Source of the DNA: Pseudobowmanella zhangzhouensis
Lineage (GTDB): Bacteria; Pseudomonadota; Gammaproteobacteria; Enterobacterales; Alteromonadaceae
Direction of reading: 5' to 3'
DNA: 64,000 bases
NCBI RefSeq assembly: GCF_042662685.1
Contig: NZ_JBHSYO010000004.1
Location: forward strand, 372,001-436,000
This document shows, one piece after another, positions 32,369-41,722 of this stretch. Made by a program: the position numbers and the translations under genes. A model generated the notes under the pieces. It worked only from the letters and a program-made list of their open reading frames with translations, was not told where the DNA came from and made no database searches. Numbering within the stretch: the stretch's first letter is position 1; every line of letters begins with the position of its first letter.

Positions 32369-33145
32369 ATGCTGCGCCACGCGCTTTACCTGATGTTCAC
32401 CGTTTTCTGTCTTTCGCTGCAGGCGGAAGACAAGCTAACCATAGCCGCCGCGTCGGATCTCAGGTTTGCCCTTACGGATATCGTGGCGCAATTCAAACAG
32501 CAGCACACTGCTGCAACGGTCGAGTTAGTATTTGGCGCCAGCGGAAAACTCAGCAGCCAAATCCAACACGGCGCACCGTTCGATATTTATTTTTCTGCCG
32601 ATATTCGGTATGCCAATACACTGGCTGACGCCGGTTTTACTGCAACCGTGCCAGCAGTACATGCTTTAGGCCGCCTGGTGCTGTGGAGCAACACAGCTGG
32701 CATTAGCGCGCTTACGCTGTCAGATCTGACACAAAAGCGCTTTAAGCGTATCGCGATTGCCCAGCCAGAACATGCGCCTTATGGCCTACGCGCAAAACAA
32801 GCCCTAATCAAGGCGGGCCTCTGGCAACAGTTACAGGCCAAAATCGTCTATGGCGAGAACATTGCGCAAACAGCGCAAATGGTCAAATCCGGTGCAGCGG
32901 ATATCGGCATTATTGCTCTGTCACTGGCTCTGTCCCCGGCCTTACACGATAAGCCTTATACGCTGATTGACGAGACGCTGCACTCACCACTTGAGCAAGG
33001 CTATGTTGTTACCTTGCACGGCGCGGCTAACCCGCTTAGCAAACAATTCATCGCCTACCTGCAAAGCACAAACGCCCGCAACATTATGCTCAGGTACGGT
33101 TTTACTGAACCACAACGTAACCATGAGGAGCGCTATGTACCTTAG
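32369..33145 (+). CDS. modA: Molybdate ABC transporter substrate-binding protein
   Basis: The 258-residue product has a signal peptide (MLRHALYLMFTVFCLSLQA), then mature sequence LTIAAASDLRFALTDI and FGASGKLSSQI, the oxyanion-binding blocks of ModA, and FSADIRYANTLADAG. It captures molybdate in the periplasm for ModBC. It follows moaE by two bases and overlaps modB by 11, so molybdate import is in the same transcript as cofactor synthesis. Confidence 0.93.
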   Translation: MLRHALYLMFTVFCLSLQAEDKLTIAAASDLRFALTDIVAQFKQQHTAATVELVFGASGKLSSQIQHGAPFDIYFSADIRYANTLADAGFTATVPAVHALGRLVLWSNTAGISALTLSDLTQKRFKRIAIAQPEHAPYGLRAKQALIKAGLWQQLQAKIVYGENIAQTAQMVKSGAADIGIIALSLALSPALHDKPYTLIDETLHSPLEQGYVVTLHGAANPLSKQFIAYLQSTNARNIMLRYGFTEPQRNHEERYVP

Positions 33146-33818
33146 TCCTGCCGACTATCAGGCGATTTGGTTAACGCTGAAACTATGCAGTCTGACAACA
33201 GTTCTGCTGTTAATCGTTGCCACGCCGCTGGCGTGGTGGCTGGCGCGCACCTCGAGTAAAAGCCGCATTGTAATTCAGGCAATAGTGGCGTTACCTTTGG
33301 TATTGCCACCCACTGTTTTGGGCTTCTATTTGTTATTGCTGCTTGGGCCAAATGGCGCTATTGGCAGTACTCTTGAACTTATGGGGTTCTCCCACCTGGC
33401 GTTTAGTTTCAGTGGCATTGTAGTGGCCTCAGTGTGTTACTCGCTACCTTTTGCCGTGCAACCCCTGATGCAGTCGTTTCAGGATATGGGCCCTTTACCG
33501 AATGAACTGGCGGCAAGCCTTGGCGCGGGTTCTTTAGATCGGTTTTTCAGCATTACCTTACCGCTGTGCCGCGGCGGCTTTATTGTTGCGGCAACCTTAA
33601 GCTTCGCCCATACCCTGGGGGAGTTCGGCGTCATACTGATGCTGGGTGGCAGTATTCCGGGGGAAACCCGGGTGCTATCGATTCTGATTTATGATCATAC
33701 CGAAGCGATGAATTACGCCGCAGCTCACACGCTTTCGATTGGCATGTTAGTGGCTGCGTTTGTTGTGCTGTCTATCGTTTATAGCGCGCAGCGCCGCTTC
33801 GCCCAGGTAGTAGCATGA
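33135..33818 (+). CDS. modB: Molybdate ABC transporter permease
   Basis: The 227-residue product has about five transmembrane helices and the permease EAA loop (ELAASLGAGSLDRFFSITLPLCRGG). LGEFGVILMLGGSIPGET is the conserved ModB block. I start at ATG 33135 (GAGGAG upstream); the longer frame from 32967 overlaps modA. It overlaps modC by four bases. Confidence 0.94.
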   Translation: MYLSPADYQAIWLTLKLCSLTTVLLLIVATPLAWWLARTSSKSRIVIQAIVALPLVLPPTVLGFYLLLLLGPNGAIGSTLELMGFSHLAFSFSGIVVASVCYSLPFAVQPLMQSFQDMGPLPNELAASLGAGSLDRFFSITLPLCRGGFIVAATLSFAHTLGEFGVILMLGGSIPGETRVLSILIYDHTEAMNYAAAHTLSIGMLVAAFVVLSIVYSAQRRFAQVVA

Positions 33819-34861
33819 TTACTTTACAGTTGCAGCTGGTACGGCAGCATTTTGATCTGAACATCAACACAACCTTACCGACAACGGGCATCACCGCTAT
33901 TGTTGGGCGCTCGGGCTGCGGCAAAACCAGCCTGCTACGCGCTATCGCTGGCCTGGAGCCCAATTGCCAAGGGCTGATTCAATTTAATAACCAGTCATGG
34001 CTAACAGGCACTGTCGCATTACCAGTAGAGAAACGACGCATTGGTATGGTGTTTCAGCAAGCTTTTCTGCTGCCGCATTTAAGTACTGAGCAAAATCTGT
34101 TGTATGGCTTTAACCGCACGCGAAAACAGCAGCGCACGTTAACCCCCGAATTGATCATAGCCATGCTTGATCTGAAGCCATTACTTGGCCTGAAACAGCA
34201 CCAATTGTCCGGCGGGCAGCGACAGCGGCTGGCTCTAGGACGCGCCCTGTTAACCAGCCCGCAGCTGCTGTTGTTGGATGAGCCTTTCGCTGGCCTGGAT
34301 CAGCAAAGTAAAGCTGAGATACTGCCGTTTTTACACCGTATCAGCCAGCAAACAAAGATCCCGATGTTGTTAGTAAGCCATCAGCTGGACGATATTGTGC
34401 AGCTTGCCGACCATATTGTCTTACTACAGCAGGGGCAGCTTGTTACACAAGGTCCGTTGCAACAGCAACTGAGTCTGCAAGCGTTCTCAGCGTTTGGCGC
34501 CATGTCAGTGTTGCATTGTCACACGGCAACCAGTAACGATGACACCTTGTTAACGCTGCAGCTCGGTAAGCAGCAGTTAATGCTGCCTTATCAGTACTTT
34601 AATGGTGCATGCCGTTTGCGGGTGCAAGCAAAAGATGTGGCAATCAGCCTTGAACCTCTGGTAAACAGCTCCGTCAACAACCAGTTACAAGCAACCGTCT
34701 GTGGCTTTACCAGCGCATCTCACCCAGCAGAGAGCATCGTGCAGCTACAGGTTGAGGGGCAGCCACTACAGGCGCTTGTTACCAACCGCTCTACTGAACG
34801 GTTAAGACTAAAAGCCGACATGACCGTCTATGTGCAAATTAAAGCGGTTGCGATTTATTAA
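33815..34861 (+). CDS. modC: Molybdate ABC transporter ATP-binding protein
   Basis: The 348-residue ATPase has Walker A GRSGCGKTS (about residues 31-39), signature LSGGQRQRLALGRALL, Walker B LLLLDEPFAGLD and the switch His in LLVSHQLDD. The C-terminal 110 residues form the TOBE/Mop-like domain that can bind oxyanion for trans-inhibition. It closes the nine-gene moa-mod operon; no obvious terminator follows in the next 150 bases. Confidence 0.95.
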   Translation: MITLQLQLVRQHFDLNINTTLPTTGITAIVGRSGCGKTSLLRAIAGLEPNCQGLIQFNNQSWLTGTVALPVEKRRIGMVFQQAFLLPHLSTEQNLLYGFNRTRKQQRTLTPELIIAMLDLKPLLGLKQHQLSGGQRQRLALGRALLTSPQLLLLDEPFAGLDQQSKAEILPFLHRISQQTKIPMLLVSHQLDDIVQLADHIVLLQQGQLVTQGPLQQQLSLQAFSAFGAMSVLHCHTATSNDDTLLTLQLGKQQLMLPYQYFNGACRLRVQAKDVAISLEPLVNSSVNNQLQATVCGFTSASHPAESIVQLQVEGQPLQALVTNRSTERLRLKADMTVYVQIKAVAIY

Positions 34862-35013
34862 ATTGATAAACCAACCCTGGCCAAGCTACCTAACTGTGAT
34901 ACCTCGACACTACCACCAACGCAGTATCTTAAGTAAAAGTTGTTCTGGAACAAGGTTTTGCTAAAGCCTGACTTTACACTGTAGCGGTATTTGTCATTAC
35001 GCCGGAGTGCATC

Positions 35014-36075
35014 ATGCCAGTTAGTAGCCAACATAAAGTTTACTTACCCGAAAACGCTAAATCTAACCAATATATCCTCGCTGAATTTAAAGCCAGCCCG
35101 GAGCTTTACCAGCACTATGTTGGCAGCTGGCATTGCTACCAGCAGTTAAGTGAGCAACTGTTTAAGCTTGCTGAAGAATATCAGCTATACAATGTGCATC
35201 TTATTGCAAATGATAAAGTGCCTGTGGTGCGGTTTCATCATGAAGCCTACTCACTGCAAACTGCTGAACAAGTGCCGTTTTTTTATAATCCACTTTATCA
35301 TGAAGCTCAGGATCTGATTAGCACCGCTAACTATCAGGCAAAAAAAATACAGCTGTTATTTTTGGCAACAGGTGACAACCTGCGCGCCAACGCGGCCGAC
35401 TTTCATCAGCGCGTTTGCCAGTTATTGCATAAATTAAAGCAGCACCTACCGGTTAAAGATGTAGCGATAAAAATCAGAGATCATCAACATTTAACTTACG
35501 ATTTGTTCGCCAAGCTAAAAGCCCCAACCGAGAGCTATGGCTACAAACTACGATCTTTGGGCGCACGTTATAAAGCACGTCAGGTCGAACTGGCCGAACA
35601 TAGCGCATTAACCTATGTGCATGTAACCTTGCCTGTTAGCCGACAACTAAAGCAACGCTTTGCCGATAATATCAGCGAACATAGCAGCCTGTACCAAGGC
35701 TTGAGCGCGAGCTTTGAGCAAGCAATTGCCGGCAAGCAACTGGGGCATTGCGCTATGGTCGCGAACGGTTTGACACCCTTAGTCAGAAATAGCAAATTTG
35801 AACAGTCGGACACTTCAGCAGAACTTATTCGCCTCGGTTTTGATCCGTCCCGCTCTGAAACGCCTTTCGTTACTTATTGCAGCACAGAAAAGTTAGTCGA
35901 CACGGTGCATTTTCTGTTTGTTGCCACTGAAGCAGACAAAACAGAAATGGGCTTTGGCAAGTTTATGAACCGCGTTGAATCGGCATTACACAGCTTGGGC
36001 GACAAATTGCACTTAGATGGTAAACAACAGGATATGATAGTGCGCTTTCACCAGCACATCAGCTATTTGTTTTAG
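35014..36075 (+). CDS. DUF3083-like protein
   Basis: The 353-residue soluble protein starts MPVSSQHKVYLPENAKSNQY and has ILAEFKASPEL, NVHLIANDKVPVVRFH and YNPLYHEAQDL. It reminds me of DUF3083, a Shewanella/Alteromonadales family of unknown function; this is recollection of family resemblance, not a search. A clear GGAG is nine bases before the ATG. There is no signal peptide or membrane helix. It lies alone between the moa-mod operon and a terminator, so any link to molybdenum metabolism is only positional. Confidence 0.6.
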   Translation: MPVSSQHKVYLPENAKSNQYILAEFKASPELYQHYVGSWHCYQQLSEQLFKLAEEYQLYNVHLIANDKVPVVRFHHEAYSLQTAEQVPFFYNPLYHEAQDLISTANYQAKKIQLLFLATGDNLRANAADFHQRVCQLLHKLKQHLPVKDVAIKIRDHQHLTYDLFAKLKAPTESYGYKLRSLGARYKARQVELAEHSALTYVHVTLPVSRQLKQRFADNISEHSSLYQGLSASFEQAIAGKQLGHCAMVANGLTPLVRNSKFEQSDTSAELIRLGFDPSRSETPFVTYCSTEKLVDTVHFLFVATEADKTEMGFGKFMNRVESALHSLGDKLHLDGKQQDMIVRFHQHISYLF

Positions 36076-36089
36076 CAAAAACCGCCAAA

Positions 36090-36117
36090 AAAAACCGCCC
36101 AAGTGGCGTTTTTTTCT
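36090..36117. terminator. Terminator between convergent genes at 36.1 kb
   Basis: A short stem (CGCC/GGCG, extended by flanking A and T runs) sits between the ends of the 353-aa gene and the decarboxylase gene, with T-runs in both directions. Confidence 0.6.
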
Positions 36118-36126
36118 GGCTTATGG

Positions 36127-37743
36127 TTAACACGCAGCCGGGTGTTTCTGTGCACCAAGAAAGCCTGCAGCGAAAGCATTCAGCCGCTCGCTGCGACTGC
36201 TTTCGGCAACCATTACCTCAATTAAGGTAAAGCGTTTGCTGGCTAGTGCCAGCTCCAATGCCTGATCAAAATCGTCCAGACTATTTACCTGCATCCCCAA
36301 TCCGCCCATGCCACGGGCTAAATCAGCATAATGCCAATGGTCTAAATGGGTACACTGTAAATTGGGTGAAAAGGCTTCAATCATGTCCCAGCGCCGGTTA
36401 TTAAACACAATCACTATTGGTGCAAAACCATACCTGACACAATGCCCCAGCTCTAATCCTGTCATTAAAAAAGCGCCATCGCCTACCAACACGACAGGCC
36501 TTAAACCCGTTACTGCTTGCACGCCCACTGCAGCAGGCACGGCATAGCCCATAGAAGCATAAAACGCTGGCGCTAACATTAAACTGGGTTTGGCATGTAA
36601 CGAGGCAAACAGGCAATCGCCGATATCTGAGATAATGGGTACGGTTAGTGAACTTTCAGCCAAACGCTTATCCAGATGTTGTACCACAGCGCTGGCACTA
36701 AATTGCCTGGCCGGTACCTCTTCTTGCTGAGCAAGCGGTAATTGTCCGGCAAAAGGCGGCATATTTTGCGCATTAAGCGCGGCCAACAAGGCATTTAGCG
36801 GTAACTGATGATAGGTCACTAAATCCAGTTTCAGGTTATTTTGCTCAATTTCAATCACCTTATCTGGCGAAAATAATGCAGCATGAGCGGCAAAGTTGCT
36901 GTCAGTTTTTATCACGCCGATTTGTAAAATCAGATCCGCATCTTTTAGCAATTGCATCGGTCTGACATCAGACTTATCTAAAAAAATGCCCCGATACAAA
37001 GGGTGCTGCTGATCAAAGCTTGCCCTGCCCATTAAGGTACTACAAAACGGGATACTCATATTTTCGGCTAGTTGCTGTAGCTCTGACACCGTCTCGAATC
37101 GCCTGACATCAACCCCCGCTAGTATAACTGGCCGTTTGGCCGCTTTTAACTTGTCAGTAAGATGCGCCACTGCCAGAGCAAGCTCTAGCACCGGCACTTG
37201 CGGTGACTGGTATTGTCCTGCTAACGTCGTGCGAAAGTACACTGCATCACGCGGTATTTCAATTAACACTGGCCGGCTTTGCTCTGCTGCGGTTTTAAGT
37301 GCCAGACGAATATCTTCCCCTGCCCGCTCTGCCTTATCCAACCTCACCTGGCAGGCGGTGATTTCGCGGTAAATATCACGCTGTGAGTCAACCGTTTTTG
37401 CCTGGTGGTGAATTTGTAAGCCGCGCTGTATTTCCTGCTCACTGGGAAAACCGGCGATAACAACCAGAGGTACATGCTCAACATAAGCCTGAGCCACCGC
37501 ATTCACCGCATTAAGTGCACCGGCACCATAGGTGAGTAATACCACTGCAGGCTTGTTACTTATGCGGGCGGCCGCATCAGCAGCAAATACAGCAGAGGGC
37601 TCGTGACTGAGATAATACAGGGGGAAACGATCGCGTTGCTGTAACTGCTCAAATAACGGCAATACAAAATCACCCGGTATACCAAATAACTGCTTAACGC
37701 CAAATAATTCTAACTCTGCAAGTAACGCATCGACCAATAACAT
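36127..37743 (-). CDS. Thiamine-diphosphate 2-oxoacid decarboxylase (IpdC/phenylpyruvate type)
   Basis: The 538-residue product is a ThDP enzyme of the pyruvate/indolepyruvate decarboxylase group. The N-terminal domain has FGIPGDFVLPLFEQL and SHEPSAVFAADAAARI with the cofactor-activating Glu; the C-terminal domain has the ThDP motif GDGAFLMTGLELG ending in FNNRRWDM. The most likely reaction is decarboxylation of an aromatic 2-oxoacid (phenylpyruvate or indolepyruvate) to the aldehyde. Acetolactate synthase is less likely because the paired small subunit and typical length are absent. I start at ATG 37743 where homology begins. It lies downstream of moeA on the same strand with a 98-base gap. 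Confidence 0.8.
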   Translation of the reverse strand: MLLVDALLAELELFGVKQLFGIPGDFVLPLFEQLQQRDRFPLYYLSHEPSAVFAADAAARISNKPAVVLLTYGAGALNAVNAVAQAYVEHVPLVVIAGFPSEQEIQRGLQIHHQAKTVDSQRDIYREITACQVRLDKAERAGEDIRLALKTAAEQSRPVLIEIPRDAVYFRTTLAGQYQSPQVPVLELALAVAHLTDKLKAAKRPVILAGVDVRRFETVSELQQLAENMSIPFCSTLMGRASFDQQHPLYRGIFLDKSDVRPMQLLKDADLILQIGVIKTDSNFAAHAALFSPDKVIEIEQNNLKLDLVTYHQLPLNALLAALNAQNMPPFAGQLPLAQQEEVPARQFSASAVVQHLDKRLAESSLTVPIISDIGDCLFASLHAKPSLMLAPAFYASMGYAVPAAVGVQAVTGLRPVVLVGDGAFLMTGLELGHCVRYGFAPIVIVFNNRRWDMIEAFSPNLQCTHLDHWHYADLARGMGGLGMQVNSLDDFDQALELALASKRFTLIEVMVAESSRSERLNAFAAGFLGAQKHPAAC

Positions 37744-37841
37744 AAGCACCCCGTTGTTTGCAGTGTGCTTGCATTGGTGCTCAGTTAACTTGACGCAGAT
37801 CAACACAGCGCTGGCTAAAAGCCAGCGCAAAAGAGGTAGTG

Positions 37842-39077
37842 CTAACGGAGTAAGGCTGAAAAAGGCAGGATTGTTACGGTATCGCCACTTTGTACACCGG
37901 CATTGTCAGCGGCTAACACAATGTAGCAATTGGCGTTAGCAATAGAACTAAGCATACCTGAGCATTGCGCGCCCAACGTTTTCACTTTCAGGCCAGTATC
38001 GTCCTGCCAAAACCAGCCACGCTGAAAATCCTGCCGCCCCGACTGTTTCTTCAAATCTACCAGCGTTTGAGCTTGCAAGGTTGACGGAGCGCTTGCCGTC
38101 AATTCGCCCGCGAGCTTACGTAATACCGGTTGCACCAATTGCTCCAGCGTAACCACCGCCGCAACCGGATTCCCCGGCAAACCAAAAAAGTAACACTGTT
38201 TCAGCTTACCAAACGCAAACGGTTTACCCGGTTTTATTGCCACTTGCCAAAAATCAATCTGGCCAAGTTTATTGAGAATTTGCCGGGTATAGTCGGCATC
38301 GCCCACCGACACGCCAGCGCTGGTTATCAACACATCTGCTTCTGCCATCGCGTGCTGAAAAGCGTTTTCGAGCAGCTTTGGATCATCAGGTACTAAGCCT
38401 AAATCGATAATGTCTACATCCAGGCGTTGCAGCATGGCTTTTATAACATAGCGATTGCTGTCATAGATTTTACCCGCTGGCAACTCATCACCGGGCGCAA
38501 TCAGCTCGTCACCACTGGATAACACTGCCACTTTCAGTCGTGGCTTTACCTTTACCGTGGCAAAACCAAGTGACGCTAATAAACCAATATCAGCCGGACG
38601 CAATTTGTGGCCCGCAGCAAACACCAACTGCCCGCTACAGATATCTTCGCCCGCCTTGCGTACATGCTCACCAACGTCAGGGATCAGCTGGCAGGTTATG
38701 GCTGGCAGGCTATTACGATCGGCTACCTGACTAACAAGTTCTTGCATCACAACCGTATCAAGATCTGCGGGTAACACAGCACCTGTAGTGATACGGACAC
38801 AGGCCCCTGCAGGTACTTTTTCGCTAAACGCATGTCCGGCCAGCGCTGCGCCGACAATAGTTAAAGGCGCATCAGGTGACACCTCTGCGGCGCGCAGTGC
38901 ATAACCATCCATGGCGGCGTTATCATAACCAGGCACATCAATGGCTGAGAAAACGGCTTCAGACAACACTCTGTCTAGTGCCTGCGCCAGTGCAACAGAC
39001 TCAACGCCAGCTTTGGCATCAACCTGTTCTAACATCGTCTGAATCGCCTGCCCGGCGCTTAGCATCGGTTTTTTCAT
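37842..39077 (-). CDS. moeA: Molybdopterin molybdenumtransferase
   Basis: The 411-residue product has the MoeA N-terminal blocks IDVPGYDNAAMDGYALRA and ITTGAVLPADLDTVV, the MPT-binding domain (VLSSGDELIAPGDELPAGKIYDSNRY; ITSAGVSVGDADY) and FGLPGNPVAAVVTLEQL. It inserts molybdate into adenylylated molybdopterin made by Mog. It starts three bases after the narL stop, so nitrate regulator and cofactor maturation are co-transcribed. Confidence 0.96.
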   Translation of the reverse strand: MKKPMLSAGQAIQTMLEQVDAKAGVESVALAQALDRVLSEAVFSAIDVPGYDNAAMDGYALRAAEVSPDAPLTIVGAALAGHAFSEKVPAGACVRITTGAVLPADLDTVVMQELVSQVADRNSLPAITCQLIPDVGEHVRKAGEDICSGQLVFAAGHKLRPADIGLLASLGFATVKVKPRLKVAVLSSGDELIAPGDELPAGKIYDSNRYVIKAMLQRLDVDIIDLGLVPDDPKLLENAFQHAMAEADVLITSAGVSVGDADYTRQILNKLGQIDFWQVAIKPGKPFAFGKLKQCYFFGLPGNPVAAVVTLEQLVQPVLRKLAGELTASAPSTLQAQTLVDLKKQSGRQDFQRGWFWQDDTGLKVKTLGAQCSGMLSSIANANCYIVLAADNAGVQSGDTVTILPFSALLR

Positions 39078-39080
39078 TGC

Positions 39081-39731
39081 TTAGCCATTCCCTTGCTGAT
39101 TGACCATCCAAACGGCAGCTTCAACGCGGGAACGCAGGCCAAGCTTTTTCAGTAAATGCTTAACATGAACCTTAACAGTGCCATCAGAGATATTAAGCTC
39201 ACGGGCAATCAGCTTATTGCTCAGCCCTTTGGCGATAAAGCTCAGAATTTCATATTCACGGTTGGTCAGACTGTTCAGCTCTGCCGGGCTCTTCACGGCC
39301 GGACGGCGTAACGCCGTTGCTAAAACCTGTGTAATAGCTTCACTGAGCACCATTTTGCCACTGATAGCGCGCTTAATGTACTCAAGTAACACTTCTGGAT
39401 CGCTGTCTTTTAATAAGTAGCCATCGGCGCCGTTGCTGATGGCATTAACCACATCTTCATCTGCATCGGATACCGTTAGCATAATAATACGAGAGGTTAC
39501 GCCCTCGTCACGCAGCCGTTTCAACGTAGCAATACCATCCATACCCTGCATATTTAAATCCAGAATAATCAGATCCGGATCTAATTCTACTGCCAGAGGG
39601 ATCGCTTCAGCGCCACTGCTGGCCTCAGCAATCACTTCCAGATCATCTTCAAACGCCATCAACTGCTTTAAACCTTTTCGCAGTAGCGGGTGATCATCCA
39701 CTAACATGATACTGGATTTGTGTTCTGACAT
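39081..39731 (-). CDS. narL: Nitrate/nitrite response regulator NarL
   Basis: The 216-residue product has a receiver domain (acidic pair in MLVDDHPLLRKGL, phospho-acceptor Asp in LIILDLNMQGMDG about residue 59, Lys of YLLKDSDPEV) and a C-terminal LuxR-type HTH (LTNREYEILSFIAKGLSNKLIARELNIS split over the helix-turn-helix). It would be phosphorylated by NarX and bind heptamer sites. ATG 39731 has GGAG seven bases upstream. moeA follows three bases downstream; narX is 2 kb away, separated by divergent narK. Confidence 0.93.
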   Translation of the reverse strand: MSEHKSSIMLVDDHPLLRKGLKQLMAFEDDLEVIAEASSGAEAIPLAVELDPDLIILDLNMQGMDGIATLKRLRDEGVTSRIIMLTVSDADEDVVNAISNGADGYLLKDSDPEVLLEYIKRAISGKMVLSEAITQVLATALRRPAVKSPAELNSLTNREYEILSFIAKGLSNKLIARELNISDGTVKVHVKHLLKKLGLRSRVEAAVWMVNQQGNG

Positions 39732-39797
39732 TGTGCACTCCATACCGATTTCAATTCGCTTGTATTGCTATTAGCTTATATTACACAGGGCATAAGC

Positions 39798-39811
39798 TTG
39801 ATTTAAATCAT
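39798..39811. promoter_or_regulatory. Candidate FNR box between narL and narK
   Basis: TTGATTTAAATCAT matches the FNR consensus TTGATNNNNATCAA in nine of ten positions. Its centre is 73 bases before the narL start and 235 before narK. The distance suits a promoter reading into narL-moeA. Confidence 0.55.
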
Positions 39812-39910
39812 TAATTCGCAAAACACCAGATTTCCCTCAATTAGCACCATTGCAAAACTAAAATCTAAGCCATTGTTTTAACTGAAAATAAAAAGCGGAA
39901 TCAACAGATA

Positions 39911-39926
39911 TACCTCATTATGAGTA
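39911..39926. promoter_or_regulatory. Candidate NarL/NarP 7-2-7 site upstream of narK
   Basis: TACCTCATTATGAGTA has two opposed heptamers (TACCTCA and, on the other strand, TACTCAT) separated by two bases, close to the known TACYYMT inverted pair of NarL/NarP. It is about 120 bases before narK. Confidence 0.55.
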
Positions 39927-40039
39927 CCCCAAGCTAACCTTCTGGCGTAACGAGCTAACTCCGAAGATGCATTGTGACAACCGCTTTCAGCCTGCATAGT
40001 TTCAACAGCTTAAAATGCTATTCCCAACAGGAGTAAATT

Positions 40040-41656
40040 ATGTCCGATTTAAAAAAGTGGCAGCCTGAAGATGACAGTTTCTGGTTGCAAACCGGCAAAT
40101 CGATTGCTAATCGCAACTTGTGGATCTCGATCCCCAGCTTGCTGTGTGGCTTTGCCGTTTGGATGATGTGGAGCATCATCAGTGTACAAATGCTCAATCT
40201 AGGTTTTCCCTACTCGGCATCCGAGCTGTTCACACTTGCCGCTATCGCTGGCTTAAGCGGTGCAACGCTGCGTATCCCTGCCAGCTTCTTTGTGCGCCTG
40301 TGCGGTGGCCGCTATACCATTTTCCTCACCACCAGCTTGCTGATATTGCCAGCGCTAGGTACCGGTATCGCCTTACAGGATCAGAATACGCCGTTCTGGG
40401 TGTTCCAACTGATGGCATTACTGTCAGGTATTGGCGGTGGTAACTTTGCAGCCTCGATGTCTAACATCAGTTTTTTCTTCCCGAAAAAGCAGCAAGGCCT
40501 GGCACTTGGGTTAAATGCGGGCTTGGGTAACTTTGGCGTTACCACGATGCAAATTCTCGTGCCCCTGTTTATGACATTTGGTGCGTTCACGGTATTTGGC
40601 GGTGGCGAGCCTATGGTATTGCAAAAAGCCAGCGGCACGTTAATTGGCAGTATACCGGCTGGCAGTGAAACCTGGATCCAAAATGCCGGTTTCTTATGGC
40701 TGGTGTTTTTAGTGCCGTTAGCTTTTGCTATCTGGTTTGGTATGAATAACATCAACACCGAAGAGGTCACGCCGAAGCTGCCAAGTGCAACAAAGTCGTT
40801 TGCTATTATGTTGGCGATGTACATTATCGGCTTTATCACCTCAGTTATCGGCCTGTGGCTCATATTACCGGAAGCCGCTAATGGTTCTGGTTTTAGTATT
40901 CCGAAAGAGCTTGTGTTGCTGCTGGTATTGTTCGCCACGGTGATGGCGTTAAAAGTATTACCCGGCGCGATTCGTACCAGCCTGGAGCGGCAGTACAAAA
41001 TATTCAACAACAAACACACTTGGGTAATGAGTGTGCTTTACGTGATGACCTTTGGCTCTTTTATCGGTTTTGCTGCGGCCTTCCCACTATCAATCAAGGT
41101 GATCTTTGGCTACAGCCACGTACTGGTTGATGGTGTGATGACCCACACAACGCCTAACCCAAATGGCCCAAGCGCACTAACCTATGCCTGGATCGCACCT
41201 TTCATAGGAGCCTTGATCCGCCCGGTTGGTGGTTGGTTATCAGATAAATGGGGCGGTGCTTTTGTTACGCAAATTTGCTCGGTGGTGATGGTGAGCTGTG
41301 CACTGGGTGCAGCGTATTACATGCAGCTGGCCTATCAAAGCGCGACACCTGAGCAATACTTTGTGCCTTTCTTCTTAATATTCTTGGGATTATTTGCAGC
41401 CAGTGGTATTGGTAACGGCTCAACGTTCCGCACCATTGCTATTGTGTTTCCAAAAGAGCAAGCCGGTCCGGTGCTGGGCTGGACATCTGCGGTAGCAGCC
41501 TATGGCGCATTTTATATCCCTCAGGTATTTGGTGAGCAAATTAAAGCCGCCACCCCCGAGTATGCCATGGTTGGTTTTGCTGCCTTCTATGCCTTATGTT
41601 TGATTGTTAACTGGTTCTTTTACCTGCGTAAAAGCGGTGAGTTTTATAATCCATAA
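40040..41656 (+). CDS. narK: Nitrate/nitrite transporter, NarK family
   Basis: The 538-residue MFS protein has about 12-14 transmembrane helices. Family motifs include the conserved Arg of LRIPASFFVRLCGGRYT, the nitrate signature-like GIGGGNFAASMSNISFFFPKKQQGLALGLNAGLGNFGV, and IRPVGGWLSDKWGG with a second repeat GNGSTFRTIAIVFPKE. It should import nitrate and/or exchange nitrite for respiration. It is longer than E. coli NarK (463). RBS CAGGAG precedes ATG 40040. It is monocistronic, ending in a terminator that it shares with narX. Confidence 0.93.
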   Translation: MSDLKKWQPEDDSFWLQTGKSIANRNLWISIPSLLCGFAVWMMWSIISVQMLNLGFPYSASELFTLAAIAGLSGATLRIPASFFVRLCGGRYTIFLTTSLLILPALGTGIALQDQNTPFWVFQLMALLSGIGGGNFAASMSNISFFFPKKQQGLALGLNAGLGNFGVTTMQILVPLFMTFGAFTVFGGGEPMVLQKASGTLIGSIPAGSETWIQNAGFLWLVFLVPLAFAIWFGMNNINTEEVTPKLPSATKSFAIMLAMYIIGFITSVIGLWLILPEAANGSGFSIPKELVLLLVLFATVMALKVLPGAIRTSLERQYKIFNNKHTWVMSVLYVMTFGSFIGFAAAFPLSIKVIFGYSHVLVDGVMTHTTPNPNGPSALTYAWIAPFIGALIRPVGGWLSDKWGGAFVTQICSVVMVSCALGAAYYMQLAYQSATPEQYFVPFFLIFLGLFAASGIGNGSTFRTIAIVFPKEQAGPVLGWTSAVAAYGAFYIPQVFGEQIKAATPEYAMVGFAAFYALCLIVNWFFYLRKSGEFYNP

Positions 41657-41670
41657 CAATAGTAATAATA

Positions 41671-41698
41671 AAAAAGGGCGCTGTATGCGCCCCTTTTT
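41671..41698. terminator. Bidirectional terminator between narK and narX
   Basis: GGGCGC (41676-41681) and GCGCCC (41687-41692) form a stem flanked by A and T runs, ending both convergent genes. Confidence 0.85.
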
Positions 41699-41722
41699 AT
41701 TGCCGCTATTTTATATCCGATG

